NCBI GenBank assembly: GCA_016869735.1
Contig: VGDL01000009.1
Coordinates: 16,823 to 80,822, forward strand
Length of the DNA stretch: 64,000 bases
Reading direction: 5' to 3'
Source: Alphaproteobacteria bacterium
GTDB lineage: Bacteria > Pseudomonadota > Alphaproteobacteria > Acetobacterales > Acetobacteraceae
The notes under the pieces were generated by a model. The model saw only the letters and a list, made by a program, of their open reading frames with translations, did no database searches and was not told the DNA's origin. The position numbers and the translations under genes were made by a program. Below are positions 7,386 to 16,038 of the stretch, one piece after another. Numbering within the stretch: the first letter of the stretch is position 1; every line of letters begins with the position of its first letter.

Positions 7386-7461
7386 TGGTGCCCAGAGCCG
7401 GAATCGAACCAGCGACACTGCGATTTTCAGTCGCATGCTCTACCAACTGAGCTATCTGGGC
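7386..7461 (-). tRNA. tRNA-Phe (anticodon GAA)
   Basis: On the minus strand a full cloverleaf is visible: acceptor arm GCCCAGA paired with TCTGGGC, D-arm GCTC/GAGC, anticodon stem TGCGA/TCGCA around the loop CTGAAAA, and T-arm GCTGG TTCGATT CCGGC. The GAA anticodon reads TTC/TTT. CCA is encoded. Length is 76 bases. No other tRNA was seen in the window. Confidence 0.97.
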
Positions 7462-7963
7462 CCCGGCGAAAACAGGTCTTCGCCAGAACCCTTCTCCTAG
7501 CGAAGCGCCCCGGCCCTGTCCAGCCTCATATAGCCGGACGGGGGGTGCAGGCCATCTCAGGTCATTTGGAGCAGCTTTTGGGTCGGCATGGCAGGAAGGG
7601 TGGCATTGCTGCCCAGTGCGGCAGATGCTCGGGTCCAAGCCTTGCAACCTGGGGCAAACCATTCACCATATGGGGAGGCGAGTACCACGTCATGCGGTGG
7701 CCGGCAGGGCAGTTTGAAACCAAGTGGTACCGCCCGATGCCTCGGGAAATGTGGCCAAAGAAGTGTTTGGTGCTTGTTCCATAGGAGAAGAAAAACAAAA
7801 ACACCTCAAAACGATGTTGGCGTGGCGCTGCCTTATTGCGTTAGGCGGTGTTCCTCCGCCACAGACAAGTTTGCGAAAGCAGCAGGTTTTCGTTAACACA
7901 CTTTCTTCTCCAGGACGTTAAAAAACCTTCTATGGTCCGAACAAGCCCGCACAAAGCTGGCGC
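7462..7963. other. Gene-free stretch between tRNA-Phe and the TPR gene
   Basis: About 500 bases with no reading frame that looks like a protein. The part from about 7740 to 7930 is clearly poorer in G/C than its surroundings and has several A-runs. It presumably carries the tRNA-Phe promoter (near 7470-7500, reading left) and the promoter of the TPR gene (near 7870-7930, reading right). I see no transposase remnant, terminal repeats or RNA gene I can name. Confidence 0.5.
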
Positions 7964-9805
7964 ATGCCGCCGAAAATGAAGCCATCACCCCGCCCTGTCC
8001 GACAACAACTCGCCGAGGCGATTGCTCTTTTGCAGCAGGGCCAAATCGCCGCAGCCGAAGCCGGTTTTCGGGCCATCATCGGGCGAGACCCGCGCAATTT
8101 CGATGCGCTGCATTTGGGCGGCGTTGCCGCGGCGCAAAGCGGCCGCCTGGAAGAAGGCGCCAATTTGATTCGCAGAGCCCTTGCCATCAATCCTCGCCAT
8201 GTGGATGCGCTCGGTAATCTCGGCTTCGCGCTGATCCGGCAAGGCCTTCATGAGGAAGCGCTAACCAGCCTGGACCGCGCTGTGGCGATAGACCCTAAGG
8301 CCGCCAATTCCCATCATAATCGCGGCTTTGCCTTGTTGAAGCTGAAGCGCCTCGATCAGGCGGTTGCCGCCCTTGATCGCGCCGTTCAATTGCAACCCGA
8401 CAATGCGGAGGCGCGTAATGATCGCGCTTGCGCCCTTATGGACAAATACAAGCTTGAAGATGCGCTTGCCGCCTGTGAAGCAGCGCTGCGCCTACGCCCG
8501 GATTGGCCTTCCTATCTGGTGAATATGGCGCTGATCTTGTGCGGCCTGCAGCGCCCTGCGGAGGCTTTGGCCGCAGCGGATGCGGCGCTTCGGATAAAGC
8601 CTGAAGATGCTTCCGTGATTTTGGGGCGCAGTCAGGCTCTGTTCGCACTTGGTCGGCCGGCCGAGGGCCTCGCAATCATTGACAGGCTTCTTGAGATCAA
8701 TCCGGGGTCGATACAGGGTCTTCTGTGGCGCTCATACGCGCTGGTCCAGCTTGGTGAGCCAGATGCCGCCCTGGTGGTAGCCAAAACAGCTTTGCACCTC
8801 GCGCCGCAGGACGCAGCCATCCATCGGGGTTATGGCTTCTCCCTTGGCAATCTGAATCGCTTGGAAGAAGCACTTGTTGCCTATGATGAAGCGCTGAAGC
8901 TTGTCCCGGATGACAAGGAAGCCTTGTGGAGTCGCGCTTTGGCCTTGCTGGTGCTCGGGCGGTTCGAAGAAGGCTGGCTTGCTTACGAATATCGCAATCT
9001 GCGCCACAAGACCCTGGCAGCACGCAAATATCCAAAGCCGCTATGGTGGGGCAAGGATCCTATCGAAAATCAGCATCTCTTTATCTATTGGGAACAGGGG
9101 TTTGGCGATACCATTCAATTCGCGCGGTATGCGCTTCTTGCCGCTGCTGCCGGCGCGCAGGTGACACTTTCCGTTCAAGATCCGCTGCGGCGGCTATTCA
9201 AGGATTTCGACCCTGCGGTGACGGTCATTGGCCAAAATGAAGCGCCGGCGGAATTTGATTTGCATTGCCCGCTAATGTCGCTACCGCTCGCGTTCAGCAC
9301 CAGGCTTGAAACCATCCCCGCCTTTGAAAATGGCTACCTCAGGGCGCCCGCTGAGGATATTGCGCGCTGGGATCAGCGCCTGCCCGCCGGCCGCCGGCGC
9401 ATTGGCCTGGTCTGGAGCGGGAGCCAGACGCATGCGAATGACACCAATCGTTTGCTTGCACTCACGAAGCTTCTGCCCCTGTTTACGCCGGGCGATGTCT
9501 GGGTGTCGCTACAAAAGGAAGTGCGGGACGCGGATCGCGCGGCGCTTGAAGGCTCAGGCATATTGGATGTGAGCGCGGAGCTTGGCGATTTCGCGGATAC
9601 GGCAGCGCTGATCACGAATCTTGATCTGGTGATTTCGGTGGATACTTCGGTTGCGCATTTGGCGGGTGCGCTCGGCAAACCTACCTGGGTGATGCTGCCC
9701 TTCGCGCCCGATTTCCGCTGGCTTTTGGACCGCGAGGATTCGCCCTGGTATCCTAAATGCGCCTGTTCCGCCAAAGCCGCGCCGGCGATTGGGGTGGGGT
9801 GGTAG
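7964..9805 (+). CDS. TPR protein with C-terminal glycosyltransferase-like domain
   Basis: About ten tetratricopeptide repeats fill residues 10-355 (units such as GNLGFALIRQGLHEEALTSLDRAVAIDP). A C-terminal domain from about 365 contains WEQGFGDTIQFARY, RIGLVWSGS and DLVISVDTSVAHLAGALGKPTWVML, the pattern of TPR-fused GT9/GT41-like proteins of alphaproteobacteria. The GDTIQFAR and DTSVAHLAGA motifs match heptosyltransferase-type nucleotide-sugar sites. Role in glycan or flagellin modification is possible but not shown. The printed frame ends in a cysteine-rich tail that does not fit; restoring one A at 9755-9757 gives the normal ending. ATG 7964 is taken as start; an ATG 12 bases on is also possible. 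Confidence 0.85.
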   Translation: MPPKMKPSPRPVRQQLAEAIALLQQGQIAAAEAGFRAIIGRDPRNFDALHLGGVAAAQSGRLEEGANLIRRALAINPRHVDALGNLGFALIRQGLHEEALTSLDRAVAIDPKAANSHHNRGFALLKLKRLDQAVAALDRAVQLQPDNAEARNDRACALMDKYKLEDALAACEAALRLRPDWPSYLVNMALILCGLQRPAEALAAADAALRIKPEDASVILGRSQALFALGRPAEGLAIIDRLLEINPGSIQGLLWRSYALVQLGEPDAALVVAKTALHLAPQDAAIHRGYGFSLGNLNRLEEALVAYDEALKLVPDDKEALWSRALALLVLGRFEEGWLAYEYRNLRHKTLAARKYPKPLWWGKDPIENQHLFIYWEQGFGDTIQFARYALLAAAAGAQVTLSVQDPLRRLFKDFDPAVTVIGQNEAPAEFDLHCPLMSLPLAFSTRLETIPAFENGYLRAPAEDIARWDQRLPAGRRRIGLVWSGSQTHANDTNRLLALTKLLPLFTPGDVWVSLQKEVRDADRAALEGSGILDVSAELGDFADTAALITNLDLVISVDTSVAHLAGALGKPTWVMLPFAPDFRWLLDREDSPWYPKCACSAKAAPAIGVGW

Positions 9806-9834
9806 CGCGCCTTGGTGAAGCGCTGCGCCTTTAG
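9757..9834 (+). pseudogene. Displaced C-terminal segment of the TPR gene
   Basis: Re-reading one A of the run at 9755-9757 continues the protein as MRLFRQSRAGDWGGVVARL and ends at the TAG at 9832-9834. Lys-Met-Arg-Leu-Phe-Arg-Gln followed by Asp-Trp is the ending seen in this family after SPWYP. The restored protein would have 623 residues. Confidence 0.8.
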
Positions 9835-9906
9835 CCACGCCGGCCGCAGACAAACGCCCGCAGGCGTTGCAGGATGTGGCGAAAGCATCACCACGGGGGA
9901 AATACC

Positions 9907-11289
9907 ATGTCATCCGGCAGCTATGACCGCGCCAGCTTCAAGGGCCTGACTTTCCAGGATGCCGTGCCGCACTTTCTGGCCGGGCAGGATAATCCCCGCG
10001 CCTATCTGGAACGCTGCCTGGAAGCCATTGCCGCCAAGGATGGCGTGGTGCGCGCCTTTGTCGTGCTGAATGAAGCGGGCGCGCGTGCCGCCGCCGATGC
10101 CTCGGCCGCGCGCTACAAGGCGGGCCGCGCGATCTCCGCCATTGATGGCATGCCAATTGGCATCAAGGATTTGATCGAAACCGCCGATATGCCAACGCAA
10201 ATGGGCTGCGGCGCCTTCACCGGCAATTTTCCGAAGCGCGACAGCATCATGGTGCGCGCTTTGCGCGATGCCGGCGCGGTGATCATCGGCAAAACAGTCA
10301 CGGCGGAATTGGGCATGGCGCATCCGGGCCCCACCACCAACCCCTTTGATGCGCGCCGCACGCCAGGCGGTTCATCCTCAGGCTCAGCCGCAGCGGTTGG
10401 GGCCAATATGATCCCGGCGGCGATTGGCACGCAGGTCGGCGGGTCCATCATCCGCCCCGCTTCCTATTGCGGGAATATCGCGCTGAAGCCCACCCAAGGC
10501 GCGATCAATCGGGGGGAGAGGCAATCGCTCAGCCAATCCACTGCCGGGGTCCATGCCAATAGCTTCGAAGATATGTGGTCTGTCGCGATTGAAATCGCGC
10601 GCCGTGCCGGGGGAGACCCCGGCGCGCCAGGGCTATTCGGCCCGGCAAGCCCGCCCGCGCCGGTCAAGCCCGCGCGGCTGATTGTGATGGAAACCGAAGG
10701 CTGGGTGGATTTGGATGCCGCTTCCATTGCGGCTTTTGAAGGGTTGCTGGCAAAACTTCGCGCCGCTGGGGTGGAGATCTGGCGCCGCGCCGATCATCCG
10801 CTGATCGAGGGGTTTGAGCGCGCGCTGGCCCATGCAAAGGCCATCACCGCCGATATCTGCGCCTTTGAACAGCGCGCGGGCTTGCAGCATTTGGCCGAAA
10901 CCGCAGCGGATCGCGTGAGCCCCCGGCTTTTCACGCGCTTGCAGCATGGCACCAAGGTTGATCTGGAAACCTACCGCGCCCGGCTGCTGGAACGGGATGG
11001 GCTGCGCCGGCGCCTGGCGTCCCTCGCACCCTTGGCGGATGGGTTGATTGCGCTGTCATCCCCTGGCCCCGCGCCAGTCTGGTTGGGCGATCAGCCTGGC
11101 CAGCCGATTGCGCCGCGCCCGACCGGGGATATCAGCTTCAATGCGGGTACATCTGCGCTTGGCTGCCCGGCGGTGACGGTGCCGCTGCTGGCGGTGGGGG
11201 GCATGCCCCTTGGCGTGCAGATCATCGGCCAATGGCATGAAGATGCGCGCGCTGCGGCGATGGCGGCTTGGGTGGCGGGGGTGGGCTAA
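9907..11289 (+). CDS. Amidase signature family enzyme
   Basis: 460 residues with the amidase-signature triad: Lys in GMPIGIKDLIE (about residue 85), cis-Ser in GGSSSGSAAAV (about 160) and nucleophile Ser in GTQVGGSIIRPA (about 184). Such enzymes hydrolyse amides to acid and ammonia. GatA is excluded because gatB and gatC are not adjacent and the C-terminus is short. ATG 9907 is preceded by GGGGGA and fits the family start. The last four bases overlap the stop of the phosphatase on the other strand. Substrate cannot be inferred. Confidence 0.88.
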   Translation: MSSGSYDRASFKGLTFQDAVPHFLAGQDNPRAYLERCLEAIAAKDGVVRAFVVLNEAGARAAADASAARYKAGRAISAIDGMPIGIKDLIETADMPTQMGCGAFTGNFPKRDSIMVRALRDAGAVIIGKTVTAELGMAHPGPTTNPFDARRTPGGSSSGSAAAVGANMIPAAIGTQVGGSIIRPASYCGNIALKPTQGAINRGERQSLSQSTAGVHANSFEDMWSVAIEIARRAGGDPGAPGLFGPASPPAPVKPARLIVMETEGWVDLDAASIAAFEGLLAKLRAAGVEIWRRADHPLIEGFERALAHAKAITADICAFEQRAGLQHLAETAADRVSPRLFTRLQHGTKVDLETYRARLLERDGLRRRLASLAPLADGLIALSSPGPAPVWLGDQPGQPIAPRPTGDISFNAGTSALGCPAVTVPLLAVGGMPLGVQIIGQWHEDARAAAMAAWVAGVG

Positions 11290-12032
11290 TCCAGCAACAC
11301 CCCCCGAAAGGCCGCGAGCCGCGCCGGCGTCAGCCCAAGCCCATCTTCCAGCAAACCTATCTCAGACCCGAAGGGCGCCACCGCCGCATCCAAAGCGGCG
11401 GCCAGCAGCGCCGGGTGCGTGTCCAATATCGCCTGCTTTGCTTCCTCTGGCGCGTCATCCGGCAGCGGGTGGTCGCGCCGCCAGAAGCGGTCTGTTGCCA
11501 CGTAATCAGCCAGGATTTGCTCCCGCGAAACGCCAAGCGCGGTCAGGATCAGCGCGGCACCAAGCCCCGTCCGGTCCTTCCCCGCCGAGCAATGGAAAAG
11601 CAATGGCCGGCGTTCATCTTCCAGGATCAGATCAACAAGCTGGCGATAGACCGGCAATTGCTCGGTCGCGTAATTCAGATAGGCAACCCCCAAAAGCCGC
11701 GTAGTTTCGGCCCGTGTCGCCGCACCATTGCCGAGCAAATCCCGCAAGGACGCGCCAATGCGCGGTTCAATCGGCAGCGGCACAGCCCGCGCGCCTGGCG
11801 GCAGGCGGGAAGGGGCGGCGGCGGCTTCACGCGTGCCGCGCAAATCGCAAACGGTGCTGAGCCCCGTCGCTTCCAGCGCAACCAAATCCTGATCGGTCAG
11901 CCGGTGCAGCGCATCTGACCGGAACAGCACGCCGTGGCGCAATGCCCGGCCCTGATGCCCGCGCCAGCCCCCCAAATCGCGGAGGTTGGAAGCACCTTCA
12001 AGCGGCAGAAGCCGGGGCAAAATCTGGGTCAT
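11286..12032 (-). CDS. Tyrosine/serine protein phosphatase (Y_phosphatase3-like)
   Basis: 248 residues. The active-site loop LFHCSAGKDRTG carries the CX5R signature of cysteine phosphatases (cysteine nucleophile, arginine phosphate binder). The N-terminal NLRDLGGW and LFRSDALHRLT patterns belong to the bacterial Tyr/Ser phosphatase family that includes lipid-phosphate-active enzymes. ATG 12032 (MTQILPRL) is chosen because the longer frame upstream has shadow-like composition. It is divergent from the CorC gene, with about 110 bases shared as a promoter region. Confidence 0.85.
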   Translation of the reverse strand: MTQILPRLLPLEGASNLRDLGGWRGHQGRALRHGVLFRSDALHRLTDQDLVALEATGLSTVCDLRGTREAAAAPSRLPPGARAVPLPIEPRIGASLRDLLGNGAATRAETTRLLGVAYLNYATEQLPVYRQLVDLILEDERRPLLFHCSAGKDRTGLGAALILTALGVSREQILADYVATDRFWRRDHPLPDDAPEEAKQAILDTHPALLAAALDAAVAPFGSEIGLLEDGLGLTPARLAAFRGVLLD

Positions 12033-12141
12033 GGGCGATTTATGCCAGAAAGCGGCGCCCCAGCCCATGCGGCGGGATTGTTTCATGCGGGGCAAAACTA
12101 TTTTAGAAGGCACGCGGCATTTGCCGGTTTGGGAACAAAAA

Positions 12142-13452
12142 ATGGGCACGGCCCTCGAAATTCTGATTATCCTGCTGCTGGTTCTGCTGAATGGCGCCTT
12201 TGCCATGTCTGAACTTGCCATTGTATCTTCCCGCCGGTCCCGGCTGATGGCCATGCAAAAGCGTGGCGTACGCGGCGCGGATACGGCGCTGGCGCTGGCC
12301 GAGGATCCCCAACGCTTCCTGCCCACCGTGCAGGTCGGCATTACCATGGTTGGCATCATCGCCGGTGCCTTTGGTGGCGCGCGGCTCGCCGGGACCGTCG
12401 CCGCCGGCTTGGAAATGCTGCCCTTTACCGTGCCTTTCGTGCAGGAAGTGGCTTTCGCGCTGGTGGTGCTGGTGATTACCTATCTCAGCCTGATCCTGGG
12501 CGAATTGGTGCCGAAGCAATTGGCGCTGCGGGAGCCGGAGAAGATCGCCATTCTGGTTGCGCGGCCCTTGGCGCTATTGGCGCGCTTCACCGCGCCCATG
12601 GTCTGGCTGTTGGGCGCATCTTCGGCGCTGGTGCTGCGGTTTTTCGGCCCTGTCCGCGCTTCAGACCAGGCGGTCACGGAAGAAGAAGTGAAGGCCGTGG
12701 TGGCGGAAGGCGCCCAGGCCGGCGCGCTTGAAACCGAAGAACGCCATATCATCGAACGCGTGCTGCGTTTGGGTGACAAGCCCGTGCGTGCGCTGATGAC
12801 GCCCCGCAATGACATCGCCTGGCTTGACCGTAATGAGGCGCCGGAAAACCTGCCGGACAGGCTGCGCGCCGCGCATGTCACGCGCTTTATCGTGGCCGAT
12901 GGGCGCGTGGATAATGTGGTGGGCGTGGTCGCGGCCAAGGATTTGCTCGATCAGCTTTTGGCCGGTGCGCCGATGTCGCTTGATGCCGCCCTGCGGCAAC
13001 CCTTGGTGCTGCCCGATACGCTGACCGCGCTTGATGCGCTGGAACGCCTGCGCGGGGACCCGCTTGGCATGGCACTCGTGCTGGATGAATACGGGTCCTT
13101 TGAAGGCATGGTGACGGCTTCCGATTTGCTGGAGGCGATTATTGGCGAATTGGGTCCAAGTGAGCCCATGCCGGCGGAAGCGGCGGTGATGCGCTTTGAT
13201 GGGTCCTTGCTGCTGGATGGCAGCATGCCATCCGATGAATTGCGCGCGCGGCTTGACCTGCCGGAAATGCCCGGCGCCGGGACCTATCACACCGTGGCCG
13301 GGCTGATGCTGGCGCTGCTGCGCCGCGTCCCGCGTGAGGGGGACCGGATTGTCTGGGCCGGCTGGCGCTTTGAGATTGTGGATATGGATGGCAGGCGTGT
13401 GGATAAGGTGCTGGCAAGCCGGGAAGAAGCCGGTGGTGATGGTGGAGGTTGA
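12142..13452 (+). CDS. CNNM/HlyC-CorC family membrane protein with CBS domains
   Basis: 436 residues: an N-terminal DUF21 transmembrane domain with about four hydrophobic segments (first at 5-22), then a CBS pair (VRALMTPRNDIAWL through the second repeat near GSFEGMVTASDLLEAI), then a C-terminal CorC_HlyC domain (from about 360). Members are linked to magnesium or cobalt efflux and some to haemolysis annotation; the actual substrate is not established. ATG 12142 places the first membrane segment at the N-terminus. A region with TTGTTT and TATTTT elements upstream is a possible promoter. Confidence 0.88.
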   Translation: MGTALEILIILLLVLLNGAFAMSELAIVSSRRSRLMAMQKRGVRGADTALALAEDPQRFLPTVQVGITMVGIIAGAFGGARLAGTVAAGLEMLPFTVPFVQEVAFALVVLVITYLSLILGELVPKQLALREPEKIAILVARPLALLARFTAPMVWLLGASSALVLRFFGPVRASDQAVTEEEVKAVVAEGAQAGALETEERHIIERVLRLGDKPVRALMTPRNDIAWLDRNEAPENLPDRLRAAHVTRFIVADGRVDNVVGVVAAKDLLDQLLAGAPMSLDAALRQPLVLPDTLTALDALERLRGDPLGMALVLDEYGSFEGMVTASDLLEAIIGELGPSEPMPAEAAVMRFDGSLLLDGSMPSDELRARLDLPEMPGAGTYHTVAGLMLALLRRVPREGDRIVWAGWRFEIVDMDGRRVDKVLASREEAGGDGGG

Positions 13453-13462
13453 AGCCTAACCC

Positions 13463-13939
13463 CTATTGCCCCGCTGATTTCGCAATTGGCGCCACGAATT
13501 GCGGCTCGGTATCCCAGGGGAATAGAATCCAGGTATCCTGGCTCACTTCCGTAATAAAAGTATCCACCATCGGCTTGCCGGCAGGCTTGGCATAAACGGT
13601 CGCGAAATGCGCCTTGGGCAGCAGGGCGCGCACTACCCGCGCCGTGGTGCCGGTATCCACCAGATCATCCAACAGCAGCCAGCCTTCACCATCGCCCGCG
13701 GCATCTGGCATTTTCACCACACGCGGCTCGCCCTTGGTTTCCTCATCGTAGGTGAGGACCGAGACAGTTTCGATCAGCCGGCAATCCAATTCCCGCGCCA
13801 CGACAGCGGCCGGGATCAAGCCCCCGCGGGTGATGGCGACCACGCCGCGCCAGGGGCCGCGCTCCAGCAGCCGCCAAGCCAATGCCTTGGCATCGCGGTG
13901 CAATTGGTCCCAGGAAACCGTGTAATATTTCTGCGCCAT
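13463..13939 (-). CDS. gpt: Xanthine-guanine phosphoribosyltransferase
   Basis: 158 residues of the Gpt family, which transfers phosphoribose from PRPP to xanthine, guanine and hypoxanthine in purine salvage. The PRPP-binding signature [13 protein letters not shown] is present, with the basic [13 protein letters not shown] loop earlier and the C-terminal DTWILFPWD typical of Gpt. The start ATG 13939 shares its A with the csaA stop (TGATG), so translation is coupled to csaA. The TTG three bases upstream is less likely. Confidence 0.93.
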   Translation of the reverse strand: MAQKYYTVSWDQLHRDAKALAWRLLERGPWRGVVAITRGGLIPAAVVARELDCRLIETVSVLTYDEETKGEPRVVKMPDAAGDGEGWLLLDDLVDTGTTARVVRALLPKAHFATVYAKPAGKPMVDTFITEVSQDTWILFPWDTEPQFVAPIAKSAGQ

Positions 13940-14280
13940 CAAAACATCCTTCCGCCATTCGGCACGCGTTGATCGGGGCCAAGCAGCACAACCGCGCCTG
14001 CCTCATCCGGCATTCCCAGCACCAGAACCTCACTCATGAACCCTGCAATGCGGCGCGGGGCGAAATTCACCACCGCCGCCACCTGCCGCCCCACCAGCGC
14101 TTCCGGCGTGTAGTGCACGGTCAATTGCGCTGAAGACCGCTTCACGCCGAACTCCGGCCCGAAATCAATGCTCAGCTTGATGGCGGGCTTGCGCGCCTCC
14201 GGAAAGGGCTCAGCGGTCAGGATGGTGCCGACCCGGATATCGATCCGGTGAAATTCATCAAGGCTCGCGACAGGTTCCAT
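13939..14280 (-). CDS. csaA: CsaA-like tRNA-binding domain protein
   Basis: 113 residues forming a single EMAP/Trbp111-type OB-fold. The sequence [20 protein letters not shown] and the [18 protein letters not shown] segment are the core of CsaA, a dimeric tRNA-binding protein described as an export-related chaperone in Bacillus. The gene heads a two-gene unit with gpt. It diverges from the gamma-glutamyltransferase gene with about 113 bases between, which must hold both promoters. Confidence 0.9.
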   Translation of the reverse strand: MEPVASLDEFHRIDIRVGTILTAEPFPEARKPAIKLSIDFGPEFGVKRSSAQLTVHYTPEALVGRQVAAVVNFAPRRIAGFMSEVLVLGMPDEAGAVVLLGPDQRVPNGGRMF

Positions 14281-14393
14281 AACGGGGCTTTAATGCAGAT
14301 TCGCCTGCGGTGAAACCGCCCCTGGGGCTTTTCCCGGCGCGCAAGAGGGGGCATGAGGGGGCTTGTAACTGCACCTGATGGAAGCCTGACCCG

Positions 14394-15998
14394 ATGCGTG
14401 ATCTTCACCTTGCTGGCCGCAGCCCCGCCTATGGCACCCATGGCATGGCCGCGACCTCCATGCCGCAAGCCACTTTCGCCGCGCTTGAAATCCTGCGCGC
14501 CGGCGGCAATGCCATGGATGCTGCGATTGCCGCTTGCGCCGTGCAATGCGTGATTGAACCTGGCTCGACCGGCATTGGCGGGGATTGCTTCTGCCTTTAC
14601 GTGCCCGCCGGCAGCAGCACGGTGATTGCGCTGAATGGTTCCGGCCGCGCGCCGGCGGGCGCGACTCCCGAAGCGCTGCGCGCCACCGGGGCGACCAAGA
14701 TGGAAAACACCTCGGCCCATTCCGTCACGGTGCCGGGGGCAATTTCCGCCTGGGAATTGCTCAACCGCAGCCATGGCAAGCTTGGGCTTGATCGCATCCT
14801 GCAAGCGGCGATCCATTATGCCGAAGAAGGCTTCCCCATTTCGCCGCGCGTATCCGCGGATTGGGACGCCGCGGTCGGCAAGCTGCTGAAGAACCCAGCT
14901 TCCACGCGGCGCTTTTTGGAAAATGGCGTGGCGCCGAAGCTCGGCACCCGCTTTCGCCAGCCGGAATTGGCCAAGACGCTGCGTGCCATTGCGGCGCGCG
15001 GCGCGGCGGCTTTCTATCAGGGCGAAGTGGCGGCGGATATTGTTGCGGCACTCCGCGAAGCGGGCGGGCTGCATACGGAAGAAGATTTCGCGAATGGCCA
15101 GAATGGCGCGGAATTCGTGACGCCCATTTTCACCCCCTGGCGGGGGATGGAGGTATATCAATGCCCGCCCAATGGGACCGGGCTGCATGCGCTGCAAATA
15201 CTCGGCACGCTCGCCAATCTGCCCACGCCGGAAGGTGGGCCGCTGTCGGCCCCGCGCTTGCATCGGCATATTGAAGCCGCGCGCATGGCGTATCGGGATC
15301 GCGATGCTTTCCTGGCCGATCCTGCGCAGGTGGATGTGCCGGTCGAAAAGCTGTTGAACGCGGATTACCTGAAGCGGCTCGCGGGGCTGATCCGCGATGA
15401 TGCGGCGCTACCGGAATTGCCGGCAGCGGGTGAAAGCGATCTGAATAAGCACAAGGACACGGTCTATCTTTGCGTCGTGGATAAGGATGGCAATGCGTGT
15501 TCCTTCATCAATTCGCTGTTTGAAGGATTTGGGTCGGGCATCCTTGCGGAAAAATCCGGTGTCATGCTGCAAAATCGTGGTTTTGGTTTCCGCTTGCAGG
15601 ATGGCCATCCGAATTGCATCGCGCCCAATAAGCGCCCGCTGCACACCATCATCCCCGGCATGGTGATGAAGAATGGTCGCGCCATCATGCCCTATGGCGT
15701 GATGGGCGGGCGCTATCAGCCGACAGGGCATAGCTACTTACTGACCAATTACTTTGAATTCGGGCTGGATATTCAGGAAGCGATCGATTTGCCGCGCCTG
15801 ATGCCGCAGGATGGCAAGGTGCAGGTGGAACGCGGCTTCAGCAGCGCAGTGATTGATCAGCTGAATCGCCTTGGCCATGTCTGCGAAGGCATCGACAAGC
15901 CCCATGGCGGTGGTCAGGCGATTTTCATTGACCATGAAAAGGGCTGCCTGGTGGGTGGTTCTGACCCGCGCAAGGATGGCTGCGCGATGGGTTACTGA
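14394..15998 (+). CDS. Gamma-glutamyltransferase family protein
   Basis: 534 residues of the Ntn-type GGT family, which splits into two subunits by self-cleavage before a threonine and removes or transfers gamma-glutamyl groups, or cleaves related amides. The likely nucleophile is Thr356 in KDTVYLCVVDKDG; the start of the small subunit contains NSLFEGFGSGI, and an N-terminal GGNAMDAAIAA fits the large subunit. No signal peptide is seen, so it may be cytoplasmic, unlike the glutathione-hydrolysing GGT of enterics. The following amidase starts 40 bases later on the same strand, suggesting one transcript for amide breakdown. Confidence 0.88.
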   Translation: MRDLHLAGRSPAYGTHGMAATSMPQATFAALEILRAGGNAMDAAIAACAVQCVIEPGSTGIGGDCFCLYVPAGSSTVIALNGSGRAPAGATPEALRATGATKMENTSAHSVTVPGAISAWELLNRSHGKLGLDRILQAAIHYAEEGFPISPRVSADWDAAVGKLLKNPASTRRFLENGVAPKLGTRFRQPELAKTLRAIAARGAAAFYQGEVAADIVAALREAGGLHTEEDFANGQNGAEFVTPIFTPWRGMEVYQCPPNGTGLHALQILGTLANLPTPEGGPLSAPRLHRHIEAARMAYRDRDAFLADPAQVDVPVEKLLNADYLKRLAGLIRDDAALPELPAAGESDLNKHKDTVYLCVVDKDGNACSFINSLFEGFGSGILAEKSGVMLQNRGFGFRLQDGHPNCIAPNKRPLHTIIPGMVMKNGRAIMPYGVMGGRYQPTGHSYLLTNYFEFGLDIQEAIDLPRLMPQDGKVQVERGFSSAVIDQLNRLGHVCEGIDKPHGGGQAIFIDHEKGCLVGGSDPRKDGCAMGY

Positions 15999-16038
15999 TC
16001 AAACGCTCAATTTCACAAAAAAATCTGAGGAAACGCCA

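Noticed and set aside
7562..7899. Transposase remnant beside tRNA-Phe
   Set aside because: No frame shows transposase motifs, and no terminal inverted repeats or target duplication were found.
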